NCBI GenBank assembly: GCA_001787755.1
Contig: MFYJ01000012.1
Coordinates: forward strand, 62,001 to 126,000
DNA length: 64,000 nt
Origin: Candidatus Peribacteria bacterium RIFOXYB1_FULL_54_35
GTDB lineage: Bacteria; Patescibacteriota; Gracilibacteria; Peribacterales; Peribacteraceae
Direction of reading: 5' to 3'
The notes beneath the pieces were generated by a model. That model was not told where the DNA came from. It made no database searches and was given only the letters and a program-made list of their open reading frames with translations. Below, in pieces: positions 19,455 through 27,239 of the stretch (position 1 is its first letter; each line of letters opens with the position of its first letter). Both the position numbers and the translations under genes were made by a program.

Positions 19455-20312
19455 ATGGATTTTATTCTTCACATCATCATCAGAGCCAGTTTTGTCCTCT
19501 TCGTGGTTGCAGGGTACAACGTCGTGTTCGGGAAGGGGAAAATCCTCCACTTCGGGCAGGAGGCGCAGGACATCGTCGTTGCCTACATGATCTGGGTGCT
19601 TGTCATGCGTTTCGGGTTCCCCCTGGGGGTAGCGCTTCTTGCAGGTGTTCTCGCTGCAGTGCTCTCTGCCGCCCTCTTCACGTGGCTCTCGCTGCGGCTC
19701 GAGCCTGATGGATTTGGTGTTATGTCCATTGCAGTGCACCTTGCGTGCCTTTCCGTTGTTCTGAACTGGCAGTCGGTGACGCGCGGGGCACTGGGCATTC
19801 CGCGCATTCCCCGCGCCCCCTTCCCTTCAAGTCTGGGAGAATTTGCTCTCTTCACTTCCATTCTTCTTGTTGCCTGGCTCCTTGTGCTCTGGAAATTGGA
19901 CAGAGGGAGGTTCGGGCGGCAGCTCACGGCGCTCGCGGGGCATGAATGGCATGCTGCGTCTCTGGGTATTGATCGCAGGAAGGTGCATTTTCTTGCATTC
20001 CTCCTTTCAGGTATCGGTGTTGTGTTTGCTGCAACGCTGTTCCCTGCCTACCTTTTTCTCCTCACCCCCTCCGATTACCACTTTTCGGCCATGATTTTCT
20101 ATGTGATGTGCACAGTTGCGGGCGGGCCCGGTCATGTTTGGGGAGTAGCCATCGCGACATTCGCGATTGTGTTCCTGCGGGAGGGGTTGCGTTTCGTTTC
20201 TCTGCCCCCCGATGTCCTCGGGCCAATGCAACTCATTCTCTTCGGGTTGATTTTGCTCATTGCCGTGTGGCTGCGGAGAGATACGATTTTCCCGAAGCAG
20301 AGGATGGTGTGA
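19455..20312 (+). CDS. livM: Branched-chain amino acid ABC transporter permease LivM
   Basis: A 285-residue inner-membrane permease that starts 3 bases after the livH stop. It contains the LivM-type features AGYNVVFGKGKILHFGQEA (short form) and VAGGPGHVWGVAIATF. LivM proteins usually have a longer N-terminus, so this is a compact version. It pairs with LivH. No ATPase gene follows; the downstream unit is an S23-type gene on the other strand. Confidence 0.93.
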   Translation: MDFILHIIIRASFVLFVVAGYNVVFGKGKILHFGQEAQDIVVAYMIWVLVMRFGFPLGVALLAGVLAAVLSAALFTWLSLRLEPDGFGVMSIAVHLACLSVVLNWQSVTRGALGIPRIPRAPFPSSLGEFALFTSILLVAWLLVLWKLDRGRFGRQLTALAGHEWHAASLGIDRRKVHFLAFLLSGIGVVFAATLFPAYLFLLTPSDYHFSAMIFYVMCTVAGGPGHVWGVAIATFAIVFLREGLRFVSLPPDVLGPMQLILFGLILLIAVWLRRDTIFPKQRMV

Positions 20313-20863
20313 GAATAATAGGGATTAGAGTAATAGGTATTAGGATTGAGAACGACAGGATGAGATGAGTCCCGAGAGGATGCGACCGACTTCTCCATTG
20401 AGATTTAGTGCTGTTTCTGTGTCGTTTCTTGAGATGAATCCTAATTCCAGTGCAATGAGGAGAAATGCATAAACCTCACTGCATTCTCCTCGTGCGATTG
20501 TGTATTTGTAAGCTTTATCTGCATAGGTATAGCGTCCAAATCCCTCTGCGATATTTGCAAGAATGCTTGTAGATGCACGTCTTATCTGAGACGTAAGAGC
20601 AAATAACTCTGATCGGGGGAATTTTCCAGATAATTTGTAAATCTCTTTTGTCATCTGAAGTCCCTTTTGCCATGCTTGCAGGTCAGTAAAGGAGTCCATG
20701 AATAGAGTGTAAATGGTTCTAGTTTTCAAGTGGGGATGCTAGTCAGATATTTCCACACTCTTTCTTATTATTGGCTTCCATAAGGCATGTTTGTTGTTCT
20801 TGCATCTCTTGGAACAGATGAGAATTTTCCTATTAATCTATTATTCTCTTCCCTATTATTCTC
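20311..20863. repeat. Inverted repeat flanking the S23-type gene
   Basis: The left arm 20311-20345 (GAGAATAATAGGGATTAGAG and onward) matches the reverse complement of the right arm 20828-20863 over about 35 bp. The gene for a four-helix-bundle protein lies in the loop and its stop codon is inside the left arm. The right arm also holds the likely -10 of pyrD. The same words occur in the gene-free hairpin at 56749-56838. Confidence 0.7.
20340..20699 (-). CDS. Four-helix-bundle protein, S23 (23S rRNA intervening sequence) family
   Basis: A 119-residue protein with the family pattern: FTDLQAWQKG at the start, LTSQIRRASTSILANIAEG in the middle (helix 2) and RGECSEVYAFL (helix 3). S23/IVP proteins are small pentameric four-helix bundles first found inside 23S rRNA intervening sequences and also related to the Avd protein of diversity-generating retroelements. 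Their function is unresolved. No reverse transcriptase or template repeat is seen here. TACACT lies exactly six bases before the ATG, so the mRNA should be leaderless. The gene is more AT-rich than its neighbours. Confidence 0.88.
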   Translation of the reverse strand: MDSFTDLQAWQKGLQMTKEIYKLSGKFPRSELFALTSQIRRASTSILANIAEGFGRYTYADKAYKYTIARGECSEVYAFLLIALELGFISRNDTETALNLNGEVGRILSGLISSCRSQS

Positions 20864-20870
20864 CTAGGTG
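20854..20870 (+). promoter_or_regulatory. pyrD -10 region, near-leaderless
   Basis: TATTAT (20854-20859) and the overlapping TATTCT (20857-20862) lie 8 and 5 bases before the GTG at 20868. Either predicts a start within 0-3 bases of the codon. Confidence 0.4.
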
Positions 20871-21809
20871 AATCTCTCCCAAACTATCCTCGGCGTCACC
20901 TTCGAGAACCCCACGGTACTCGCTTCGGGGATTTGGGGTATTACAGCGGCGAGTTGGCGAAGGGTGGCTGAGAATGGGGCGGGAGGAGTGACCACCAAAT
21001 CTCTCTGGATTCGTGAACACAGAGGGCACCAAAACCCGACAGTCATTTCTACAGAACACTGGACACTCAATGCCGTCGGTCTCCCAGACGCTGGCCCGGA
21101 GAAGGCGCGGGAAGAGATAGGGGAGTATATGAAGGACAAGCCGGTTCCTCTCATTGCCAATATCGTTGCGGGAGCGGTGGATGATTTTGTTGCGATTGCA
21201 GAGGAGATTGTGAAACTCTCCCCGGATTTCCTTGAAGTGAATATTTCCTGTCCGAACGTCGACGATGAATTTGGGAAACCCTTTGCGTGCAGTGCTCCGG
21301 ATGCCGCACGGGTGACCAAGGAGGTAAAAGCGGTCAGCAAATCCATTCCTGTCTTCATTAAGCTGTCGCCCAATGCTCTCAGTATCGCCGATGTGGCAGT
21401 TGCATGTGCAGAGGCCGGTGCGGACGGGTTTACCGCTATCAACACCGTCGGGCCGGGCATGGCAATCGACCTGCGCTCGCGCATGCCCATTCTCGCGAAT
21501 AAAGTCGGCGGCCTCTCCGGTCCCGCCATCAAACCAATTTCTGTCCGGTGCATCGCGGATGTCTACAAGGCAACGGAGGGGAAGCTCCCCATCATAGGAA
21601 CGGGGGGAGTGTACACCGGAGAAGATGCTCTCGAACTCATGCTCGCCGGTGCATCACTCATTGGCATCGGTACGGCCATAGGCGACCGTGGCCAGGATGT
21701 CTTTAGAAAAGTTTGTGAGGAAATGAATGCCTGGTGTGAGAAGGAGGGAATCAAGAATATTGCGGAGATGGTAGGGGGCATGCACAAAGAACTCGCTTCT
21801 CGCTCGTAA
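20868..21809 (+). CDS. pyrD: Dihydroorotate dehydrogenase, catalytic subunit (class 1B)
   Basis: This FMN enzyme oxidises dihydroorotate to orotate in pyrimidine synthesis. It has 313 residues. NISCPNV near residue 125 contains the catalytic cysteine of class 1 enzymes, and the C-terminal GTGGVYTGEDALE segment binds the FMN phosphate. Class 1B enzymes pass electrons to NAD+ through PyrK, whose gene follows after 6 bases. The start codon is GTG with a promoter box almost on it. Confidence 0.95.
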   Translation: MNLSQTILGVTFENPTVLASGIWGITAASWRRVAENGAGGVTTKSLWIREHRGHQNPTVISTEHWTLNAVGLPDAGPEKAREEIGEYMKDKPVPLIANIVAGAVDDFVAIAEEIVKLSPDFLEVNISCPNVDDEFGKPFACSAPDAARVTKEVKAVSKSIPVFIKLSPNALSIADVAVACAEAGADGFTAINTVGPGMAIDLRSRMPILANKVGGLSGPAIKPISVRCIADVYKATEGKLPIIGTGGVYTGEDALELMLAGASLIGIGTAIGDRGQDVFRKVCEEMNAWCEKEGIKNIAEMVGGMHKELASRS

Positions 21810-21815
21810 CTCTCT

Positions 21816-22634
21816 ATGTCCTCCATTCCGCTCCAGACACGTCTCCCCAGGACCTGCCGCATCAGCGCTATTAAGCAGGAGACGGAGCACGTGCGCACAC
21901 TCACATTCGAAATATCCCTCGGAGCAAGGCCAGGGCAGTTTGCCATGCTCTGGATTCCCGGAGTGGACGAGAAGCCTTTCTCCATTGCCTACGATGATGG
22001 GAAGCACTGCAAGGTGACTTTCTTCACCATCGGTGCTCTCTCCCAGGCCCTTGCAGAGAAGAAGGTGGGGGATCTCGTAGGGGTCCGCGGTCCGTTTGGG
22101 ACATTCTACGAGTGGGAGAAGGGGCAAAAACTGGCTCTCCTTGCGGGTGGGTACGGGGCCGCCCCTATGTACTTTGTGGCTAAAGAGGCGGAGAAGGACA
22201 GAGCAACGCTCGATGTGATCGTCGGTGCCCGCAGCAAGGAGCATCTCCTGTATCTCAAGGAGCTTCAGTCACTTTCCAACACCACGCTGCACATAGCCAC
22301 GGACGATGGGTCGCAGGGATTCAAAGGGTACAACGTGCAGGTGCTCCAGAGCCTCATAGAAGAGGGAAAATCCTTCGATCAGGTGTTTGCCTGCGGTCCG
22401 GAGATGATGCTCAAGGCGGTTTCCGATCTCACGGCAAGGCATAAGATACCGAGCCAGCTCTCTCTCGAGCGGTACATGAAGTGCGGGTACGGTCTCTGCG
22501 GGAACTGCGTGGTGGATCCCCTTGGCATTCGTCTCTGCGTCGAAGGTCCGGTGGTGAAGAACGAGACGTGCAGAAAAATTACGGAGTTTGGGAAGTACCA
22601 TCGTGATAGTGTAGGGAGGAAGCATGAGTTCTAA
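21816..22634 (+). CDS. pyrK: Dihydroorotate dehydrogenase electron-transfer subunit
   Basis: PyrK is the FAD and [2Fe-2S] partner of PyrD class 1B and hands electrons to NAD+. It has 272 residues. The FAD-binding barrel includes RPGQFAMLWIPG and KPFSIA, and the C-terminal cluster motif is MKCGYGLCGNC with a fourth Cys in IRLCVEGP. The gene follows pyrD by 6 bases and overlaps the next gene by 11 bp. No Shine-Dalgarno site precedes it. Confidence 0.95.
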   Translation: MSSIPLQTRLPRTCRISAIKQETEHVRTLTFEISLGARPGQFAMLWIPGVDEKPFSIAYDDGKHCKVTFFTIGALSQALAEKKVGDLVGVRGPFGTFYEWEKGQKLALLAGGYGAAPMYFVAKEAEKDRATLDVIVGARSKEHLLYLKELQSLSNTTLHIATDDGSQGFKGYNVQVLQSLIEEGKSFDQVFACGPEMMLKAVSDLTARHKIPSQLSLERYMKCGYGLCGNCVVDPLGIRLCVEGPVVKNETCRKITEFGKYHRDSVGRKHEF

Positions 22635-23496
22635 TCCTTCCATGGCGGCGGGGTGTCTGAGGGTCGACTACCACTTCCACCCAAATTTCCCTCTGGGGGT
22701 GCCCCTTCTTGGGCATTTCCTGAGCCGCCGGAAGGCACGGCGTATCTGGCGTGCGTTCTCCCGCCACGGATTGCATCTCATTTTTGTTTCGGAACACGTG
22801 TATAAGCGTCCAAGGCGTGCGTACGAGTTCCTCCAGGCACAAAGGCCGGGCGAGGCAGGTACGCATCTTGTCCCTGCAGTTGAGTATCTTACGAGTGAGG
22901 GGGTGGATATCATTGTCTTTGCAGAGAAACCGGAACGCATCTACCGCCACAGAGACCTCCTCATCCCCTGGAAGCTCTCCGCTGCAGCAGTGGTCCAAAC
23001 GGTTCTGGACGATGCGCATTTGCAGGGGATTGTCGTCCATCCCTGTACGCCGGGTACAACCAGCATTCTTCGCAAGTGCGGCAAGGAATTTACATTGCGG
23101 GCCATAGGAGATCTCGGTTTTCTGGAAATACATAACTGCTCCAATGCGGTACTTCAGGAAGTATTCACCGTATTGAAGCTCGAGAAGCTTCTCCATACGA
23201 AATACCAGCAGATCGTGGAGACAAAGCATGCTCCTTCCTATCTGCGAGTGGATGGTGCAGTGTGTACCGGGGGCAGTGATGCCCATTTTGTGTGGGAGAT
23301 AGGGGACTGCATGGAGATCTCTGTCGAACATTCCGGTGATTTTTCCTCTCTCTTCGCGCTTGCGGTCTCAAGGAGTGGCTCTTTCCGCGAGCGTGAACGG
23401 CGGTACAAGAGGGCGCTCCCCCTCAGCGGGCTGACAGTGCTCTATGAGTGGCTCCTCAAGAAGACGCATCTCTATACTGTGGATGAGCCATTATGA
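22624..23496 (+). CDS. PHP-type metal-dependent phosphoesterase
   Basis: A 290-residue protein with YHFHPN near residue 17, FVSEHV near 57, VVHPCTPGT near 137 and TGGSDAHF near 220, the spaced His/Asp ligands of PHP hydrolases. The substrate is unknown. It overlaps pyrK by 11 bp and the next gene by 4 bp (ATGA), so it is co-translated with them. GGGAGG six bases before the ATG is a real Shine-Dalgarno site, rare in this window. Its neighbour makes phospholipid-type bonds, so a lipid or sugar phosphate substrate is possible. Confidence 0.8.
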   Translation: MSSNPSMAAGCLRVDYHFHPNFPLGVPLLGHFLSRRKARRIWRAFSRHGLHLIFVSEHVYKRPRRAYEFLQAQRPGEAGTHLVPAVEYLTSEGVDIIVFAEKPERIYRHRDLLIPWKLSAAAVVQTVLDDAHLQGIVVHPCTPGTTSILRKCGKEFTLRAIGDLGFLEIHNCSNAVLQEVFTVLKLEKLLHTKYQQIVETKHAPSYLRVDGAVCTGGSDAHFVWEIGDCMEISVEHSGDFSSLFALAVSRSGSFRERERRYKRALPLSGLTVLYEWLLKKTHLYTVDEPL

Positions 23497-24092
23497 GTGA
23501 ACATCTCAACTACTTCACCGGCAGCGAGCGGGAAAAGCAGCAGCGCTTCTGCGCTGTGCGGGCCCGCATGTTCCGTCCGCTTCTTGTTCTTTTAGACCGC
23601 ACCGGCATCACGCCAAACTTTCTCAGTTTTCTCTCCCTGCTCAGCATGGCGGGTTTCGTCTATTTCGTTCCAACAAACATGCTCTTTGCTTTGGGGTTTG
23701 TCCTTCTGCACATTTTTTTCGACGGCATCGATGGCAGTTTGGCGCGCTACCAGGACACGGCGTCCAATGCAGGTGCTCTTGCGGATATCTGTGTAGACCA
23801 GGGAGGGTTGGTTATTGCCGTACTAACGTTGATCTTCTATAAGATGATCGATGCGTTCTTCGGTGCGTGGTACCTCGTCATGTACATTGTCATGATTACA
23901 TTCCTGGTTTTGCTCAATCGCCTCGGATCTCCTGTGCGATTCGCCATCCGGAGCAAATACTTCTTCTACATCCTGCTTGTCCTGGACCTTTACACCGCGC
24001 GGAGCATTGTGCATCCGTTTCTGGTGTTGTTTGCATGCTATATGACGGTACTCAATGTGCATCTATTTCTGAGGCTGAGAAAGCTCGTGTAG
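23493..24092 (+). CDS. CDP-alcohol phosphatidyltransferase family protein
   Basis: A 199-residue membrane enzyme with the family signature DGIDGSLARYQDTASNAGALAD (D-G-x2-D-G-x2-A-R-x8-G-x3-D; the expected last Asp is in the following DICVD) near residues 77-100. Family members join a CDP-linked lipid or alcohol to another alcohol to make phospholipids. The exact acceptor cannot be told; it is not the pgsA at 57607. ATGA overlap with the PHP gene points to a functional pair. Confidence 0.85.
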   Translation: MSEHLNYFTGSEREKQQRFCAVRARMFRPLLVLLDRTGITPNFLSFLSLLSMAGFVYFVPTNMLFALGFVLLHIFFDGIDGSLARYQDTASNAGALADICVDQGGLVIAVLTLIFYKMIDAFFGAWYLVMYIVMITFLVLLNRLGSPVRFAIRSKYFFYILLVLDLYTARSIVHPFLVLFACYMTVLNVHLFLRLRKLV

Positions 24093-24096
24093 AAAA

Positions 24097-24123
24097 TTGG
24101 CACTCTTCTTAGGAGAGTGCTAG
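24097..24123 (+). promoter_or_regulatory. CIRCE element (HrcA operator)
   Basis: TTGGCACTC (24097-24105), nine bases, GAGTGCTAG (24115-24123). This differs from the canonical TTAGCACTC-N9-GAGTGCTAA at one position in each arm, with the exact 9-base spacer. HrcA binds CIRCE to repress heat-shock operons. No groES, groEL, dnaK or hrcA follows; the next 190 bases hold only a 15-codon frame and a terminator. Confidence 0.75.
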
Positions 24124-24183
24124 ACATCCTCCCCCCCGATCCGTTACGATGGGGATGTTCTGATTTCTTTCCCATTTCCCGTT

Positions 24184-24231
24184 ATGTGGTTCGACGATGG
24201 AGACGGATGCGGCTGCGGCGGATGCAAGTAA
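24184..24231 (+). CDS. Possible 15-residue Cys-rich peptide
   Basis: ATG at 24184 opens a 15-codon frame, MWFDDGDGCGCGGCK, ending TAA at 24229-24231. It lies between the CIRCE element and a terminator, so it is the only visible short product of that unit. Three cysteines in CGCGGC could bind a metal. It is equally possible that the unit makes a non-coding RNA and the frame is chance. Confidence 0.3.
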   Translation: MWFDDGDGCGCGGCK

Positions 24232-24260
24232 CATCTCGCTGCGAACCGTATTCGAGGCCC

Positions 24261-24308
24261 GCCACGGCAATCGCGATTGCCGTGGCCCGCCCTTTTGGTG
24301 GGCTTTTT
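24261..24308 (+). terminator. 26-bp perfect palindrome plus terminator
   Basis: 24261-24286 is a perfect 26-bp palindrome (GCCACGGCAATCG and its complement). It is followed by GCCCGCC-CTTTT-GGTGGGC and TTTTT (24285-24308), a rho-independent terminator shape. Confidence 0.75.
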
Positions 24309-24386
24309 CGTTACTCGTTTGCTCGTTGCTCGTTATTTTTTGCATGATGGAACAAGCGAACAAGCTCACGAGCAAACGAGCCAACG
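24306..24386. repeat. Short-word inverted repeat (CTCGTT words)
   Basis: The left arm (24306-24334, GTTACTCGTTTGCTCGTT type) pairs with the right arm (24351-24386, AACAAGCGAAC and GAGCAAACGAG words). It uses the same words as the repeat at 4702-4778. Confidence 0.65.
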
Positions 24387-24431
24387 GCACTGATCTCGGG
24401 CGGTTTTAGTGAGCCACGAAGGATCGTTCTC

Positions 24432-24830
24432 TTATTTCTCTCTTCCTACCCAGAAGATTTCCAGGTACTGGAGGATGGGGTGCAGGTCTTTCCCATCGAT
24501 TTTCCGTTTCAATCCTACGGTTTCAGGTTTCTGGTTCCTGAGTACGACGAGTGCATGGAGAGTGAGGCCAAGCAGGATCAGCAGCATGCCAAGGGCAAGC
24601 ATTGGTCCCATGTTTGGTACGACCGCCGCTGCGGGATGCAGCGAAATTCCCTGCACAAAGAACTGGTCACCACTTGGCACCGGTTGACCGGCGATGGCAC
24701 CCTGTCCTGTCTGGAAGAGGAGAGTGGCTTGCAGTGCTTCCTCAGTGCCGACGATGAGCGAGAGGATTCCTGCAAGTACCAGTAGGGCATTGAGGACACT
24801 CAAGATCGGATTTTGCTGTTTATTTGGCAT
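24432..24830 (-). CDS. Uncharacterised small membrane protein
   Basis: A 132-residue protein with two strong hydrophobic segments (about residues 11-30 and 75-97) and a long outside or inside loop between them. The C-terminus is basic. I do not recognise it. Upstream on its strand TATAAT lies 11 bases before the ATG, a consensus -10, so the leader is only about 5 nt. Confidence 0.6.
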   Translation of the reverse strand: MPNKQQNPILSVLNALLVLAGILSLIVGTEEALQATLLFQTGQGAIAGQPVPSGDQFFVQGISLHPAAAVVPNMGPMLALGMLLILLGLTLHALVVLRNQKPETVGLKRKIDGKDLHPILQYLEIFWVGREK

Positions 24831-24913
24831 ATTCTACGTATATTATACAATAATAATGCATTTTCCTCAAGTGCCGGTGTACTCCCTTGCGGTTTTTAAG
24901 TACTCTAGGCCTG

Positions 24914-24928
24914 CCTTTGGCCCCGTCG
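24914..24928 (+). repeat. Partial copy of the tRNA-Glu 5' end
   Basis: CCTTTGGCCCCGTCG is identical to 25040-25054, which spans the first bases of tRNA-Glu. The rest of the copy is not tRNA-like. The surrounding 24,840-25,040 region holds no gene that I can support. Confidence 0.5.
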
Positions 24929-25044
24929 CCCATTCGACAGAGCTCCAGCCTTCGCCCGCCCATGGTGGACTCCGGCCGGCTGGCAGGACGACTCGGTCTC
25001 TGTGCTACTGTTCTTTTCGTTCGCTTTCTTGGAAACGTCCCTTT

Positions 25045-25119
25045 GGCCCCGTCGTCTAACGGTTAGGACCTCAGATTTTCAATCTGGTAACGCGGGTTCG
25101 ATTCCCGCCGGGGCTGCCA
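25045..25119 (+). tRNA. tRNA-Glu (anticodon TTC)
   Basis: The acceptor GGCCCCG (25045-25051) pairs with CGGGGCT; the anticodon stem TCAGA/TCTGG encloses loop TTTTCAA with anticodon TTC; the T arm is GCGGG-TTCGATT-CCCGC; CCA is encoded at 25117-25119. The discriminator base is G, as usual for tRNA-Glu. Fragments of both ends are repeated about 130 bp away on either side. Confidence 0.95.
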
Positions 25120-25237
25120 ACCTTCGCACGCCTTCGCACTGTGCGCTTTGGCGTGTCTTCGGTTGGCAAGCCATTCTTTCGTGAGACAAGGGTTCGACTT
25201 GTCCTCCGAAGACCCGAACGGAGTGAGGGCGAAGGAG

Positions 25238-25257
25238 AATTCCCGCCGGGGCTACCA
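25238..25257 (+). repeat. Partial copy of the tRNA-Glu 3' end (att-like)
   Basis: This stretch matches the tRNA 3' end at 25101-25121 with a single G-to-A difference (ATTCCCGCCGGGGCTaCCAA). Duplicated tRNA 3' ends are typical scars of site-specific integration. The AT-rich methylase/endonuclease pair begins 95 bp further on. No integrase is visible. Confidence 0.6.
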
Positions 25258-25352
25258 ACACTGGCTATAATCTATCGATCCGCTTGCCTCAGCCAAAAAG
25301 TCGAAGTCTGAGGAGGCGAACTTTTCGGTTCTGCACCCGGCTGATCCAAAGC

Positions 25353-26186
25353 TCAATAGTTTGTGATCAAGAGTTCAGTAATATTTCTGCTTTGTGAATT
25401 AAGGTTAATCTCTCTTCTATTCTCAATAGTGTGAATATTAAATGTGCCATATAAATCCCGAATAAGAGCAGTGTCACTATTGCTCAATGCCCAGCGGATG
25501 CCTTTAGCGTCGAGTTTTTGGCAAATACTTGCAAGTCGGCTCTGATCTTTTTCATAGAATTTCAGCTCGGTGTATCGGTTAAAGTCAGAATATCCACCCA
25601 ACTTGTGATAAGGGGGATCAAGATACACGAAATCCTCTTTGGTGATGCCACTGATTCCTTGCTCAAAGTCACCAGTACGGACTTCAACATTCTGCAATGT
25701 CGCTGAAACTGCTTCAAGATTTTCAGGATCGTAATAACGACGGTCATACTCTCCGTACGGCACATTAAAGCCGCCGCTTTTGTTTACCCTGAAGAGACCT
25801 CTAAAACCTGTTTTATTGAGATAGATAAAATGAGCAGCCTTCCGGAACAGATCAAGTTGAACGTGTGGAATACACCGGATTTTTAGGTATTCCTCTTTCG
25901 TATTCTTGAGTGAGTCCAGAATAGATGCCACACGCTCCCAATCGTCTCGGATGGCTAGATAGGTATCTATGAGCCATATATTTTGGTCGCAAATAACTGC
26001 TTCATTTGGCAATAAAGTAAGAAAGACACTCCCTCCTCCAATAAATGGTTCGTAATATGTCTGGGAATCTAAAGGAAAGTACCGAACAAGCGTGGTTGCG
26101 ATTGCCTGCTTTCCTCCAACCCATTTTATGAAAGGTTTTGCCCGCAAAGCCAACAAGCTTGCACTCCGATGATTCACTCTGTGCAT
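25353..26186 (-). CDS. Adenine-specific DNA methyltransferase (D12/Dam class)
   Basis: The enzyme transfers a methyl group from S-adenosylmethionine to adenine N6 in DNA. KPFIKWVGGKQ near residue 18 and YEPFIGGGSVF near 45 form the AdoMet site, and FVYLDPPYHKLGG is catalytic motif IV. With the start at 26186 the protein has 277 residues, right for Dam-like enzymes; an in-frame ATG at 26258 would add 24 residues. The target is probably GATC-like, but this cannot be read from the sequence. The gene is markedly AT-rich compared with its flanks and divergent from a nuclease gene, so it is likely the modification half of an imported R-M system. Confidence 0.92.
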   Translation of the reverse strand: MHRVNHRSASLLALRAKPFIKWVGGKQAIATTLVRYFPLDSQTYYEPFIGGGSVFLTLLPNEAVICDQNIWLIDTYLAIRDDWERVASILDSLKNTKEEYLKIRCIPHVQLDLFRKAAHFIYLNKTGFRGLFRVNKSGGFNVPYGEYDRRYYDPENLEAVSATLQNVEVRTGDFEQGISGITKEDFVYLDPPYHKLGGYSDFNRYTELKFYEKDQSRLASICQKLDAKGIRWALSNSDTALIRDLYGTFNIHTIENRREINLNSQSRNITELLITNY

Positions 26187-26378
26187 TTCTGCATATTTTC
26201 CACTAATCTGTTGAGGATGAGTGATCGTAGCCGCTGGCAGAATCTTGGTTGGCATCATCCGGTGTGGAATCTGGTACGTTATTATTGCTCTCTGCGAACT
26301 GGGAGAGAAAAAGAGAGGTGGTTAGATCAACTCAGAGACGAGAACTGCATGAATGTAAGTAATGGAGAGAGTTTTCAT

Positions 26379-27020
26379 ATGGACAAGGAACATGTGAATC
26401 TCCTCTTGCAATATCTTGATTTTCGTCAGAAGGAACTTGAGAGAGTTTATGCTCTTCTGCGTAATGAGAGGCAGGCACTGAAATTCTGCAAACAATTGGG
26501 CGTAACGGTAAGCAAAACCAAAACGCGCAATCAAGATCACCATCAATCTTCCAAAGCATTGATTGCCGCTGTCACTGCAATAACAAGAACTGTATGTGAA
26601 AGGAAAGGGGTGGACTTTAACCCGAATCCTCAAACCCGATGCGTGTGGTGTTCTAAAAGGGGGCTTCATGTGACAGCGAGGAATTTGGATGGGGCAATAC
26701 CAGCCTTAGCAAACCCAACTATAATATGGGAGATCAAAGAGTACTGGGGATTGACTAGTGGAGGCAGCAAAATGAGTGATGCTGTATACGAGACAAACTT
26801 GGTAGGAAGCGAATTGCGCGAATTCGAGGAACACACGGGAGTAAAAGTGGTACATGTTTTTTTCTTAGACGGGCAACAGCAATGGTCTGTCCGAAAGGCG
26901 GATTTACTGCGCTTCGTAGATTTGATGCACCAAGGTCTCATAGACTATTTGTTAGTGGGGAGAGAAGTGGAGACTCAGTGGGAGAACATACTTGCGTCAC
27001 TTCTGGAGCCAAGAAGTTGA
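26379..27020 (+). CDS. Putative type II restriction endonuclease
   Basis: A 213-residue AT-rich gene divergent from the adenine methylase. I see a PD-(D/E)XK-like core: D in NLDGAIPAL (codon 26688) followed by E and K in IIWEIKEYW (codons 26730 and 26736), and a Cys pair CVWC before it. The family is not one I can name. Start 26379 is preceded by GGAGAGAG with a 7-base gap; upstream in-frame starts at 26169, 26217 and 26349 would overlap or crowd the methylase start. Context, composition and core residues together support a restriction role. Confidence 0.65.
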   Translation: MDKEHVNLLLQYLDFRQKELERVYALLRNERQALKFCKQLGVTVSKTKTRNQDHHQSSKALIAAVTAITRTVCERKGVDFNPNPQTRCVWCSKRGLHVTARNLDGAIPALANPTIIWEIKEYWGLTSGGSKMSDAVYETNLVGSELREFEEHTGVKVVHVFFLDGQQQWSVRKADLLRFVDLMHQGLIDYLLVGREVETQWENILASLLEPRS

Positions 27021-27093
27021 TTCCATAGATTTCATTTTGCCTTGAGATGATTCAAATAAGAATTATTTTATGATGCGGAGCATGCACATATAT

Positions 27094-27115
27094 GTTGGTG
27101 TACAAATGTACACCA
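27094..27115. terminator. Stem-loop after the endonuclease gene
   Basis: TTGGTGTAC (27094-27102), loop AAAT, GTACACCAA (27107-27115): a perfect 9-bp stem. It has no T-run but sits between the convergent ends of the endonuclease and the PRMT-like gene. It could be an operator or a transcript-end hairpin. Confidence 0.45.
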
Positions 27116-27239
27116 ATCAAATGACTTTAAAACCTCTGACCGCGTTGCCTCTAAACGGTCAAACCATTCCACCGCAAATTTGCAGGCAAGGATTCGATAT
27201 TTCAAGTTTCTTTTCCCTTTTGCTCTACCAATCTTTTTC

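Noticed and set aside
20340-20699. Diversity-generating retroelement accessory (Avd) gene
   Set aside because: The family is related, but I find no reverse transcriptase, template repeat or variable repeat nearby.
24197-24409. 70-codon gene downstream of the CIRCE element
   Set aside because: It crosses the 26-bp palindrome, the terminator and a short-word repeat, so it is unlikely to be translated as a unit.
25128-25240. A second tRNA after tRNA-Glu
   Set aside because: A GGGTTCGACTTG segment looks like a T arm, but no acceptor or anticodon stem can be built around it.
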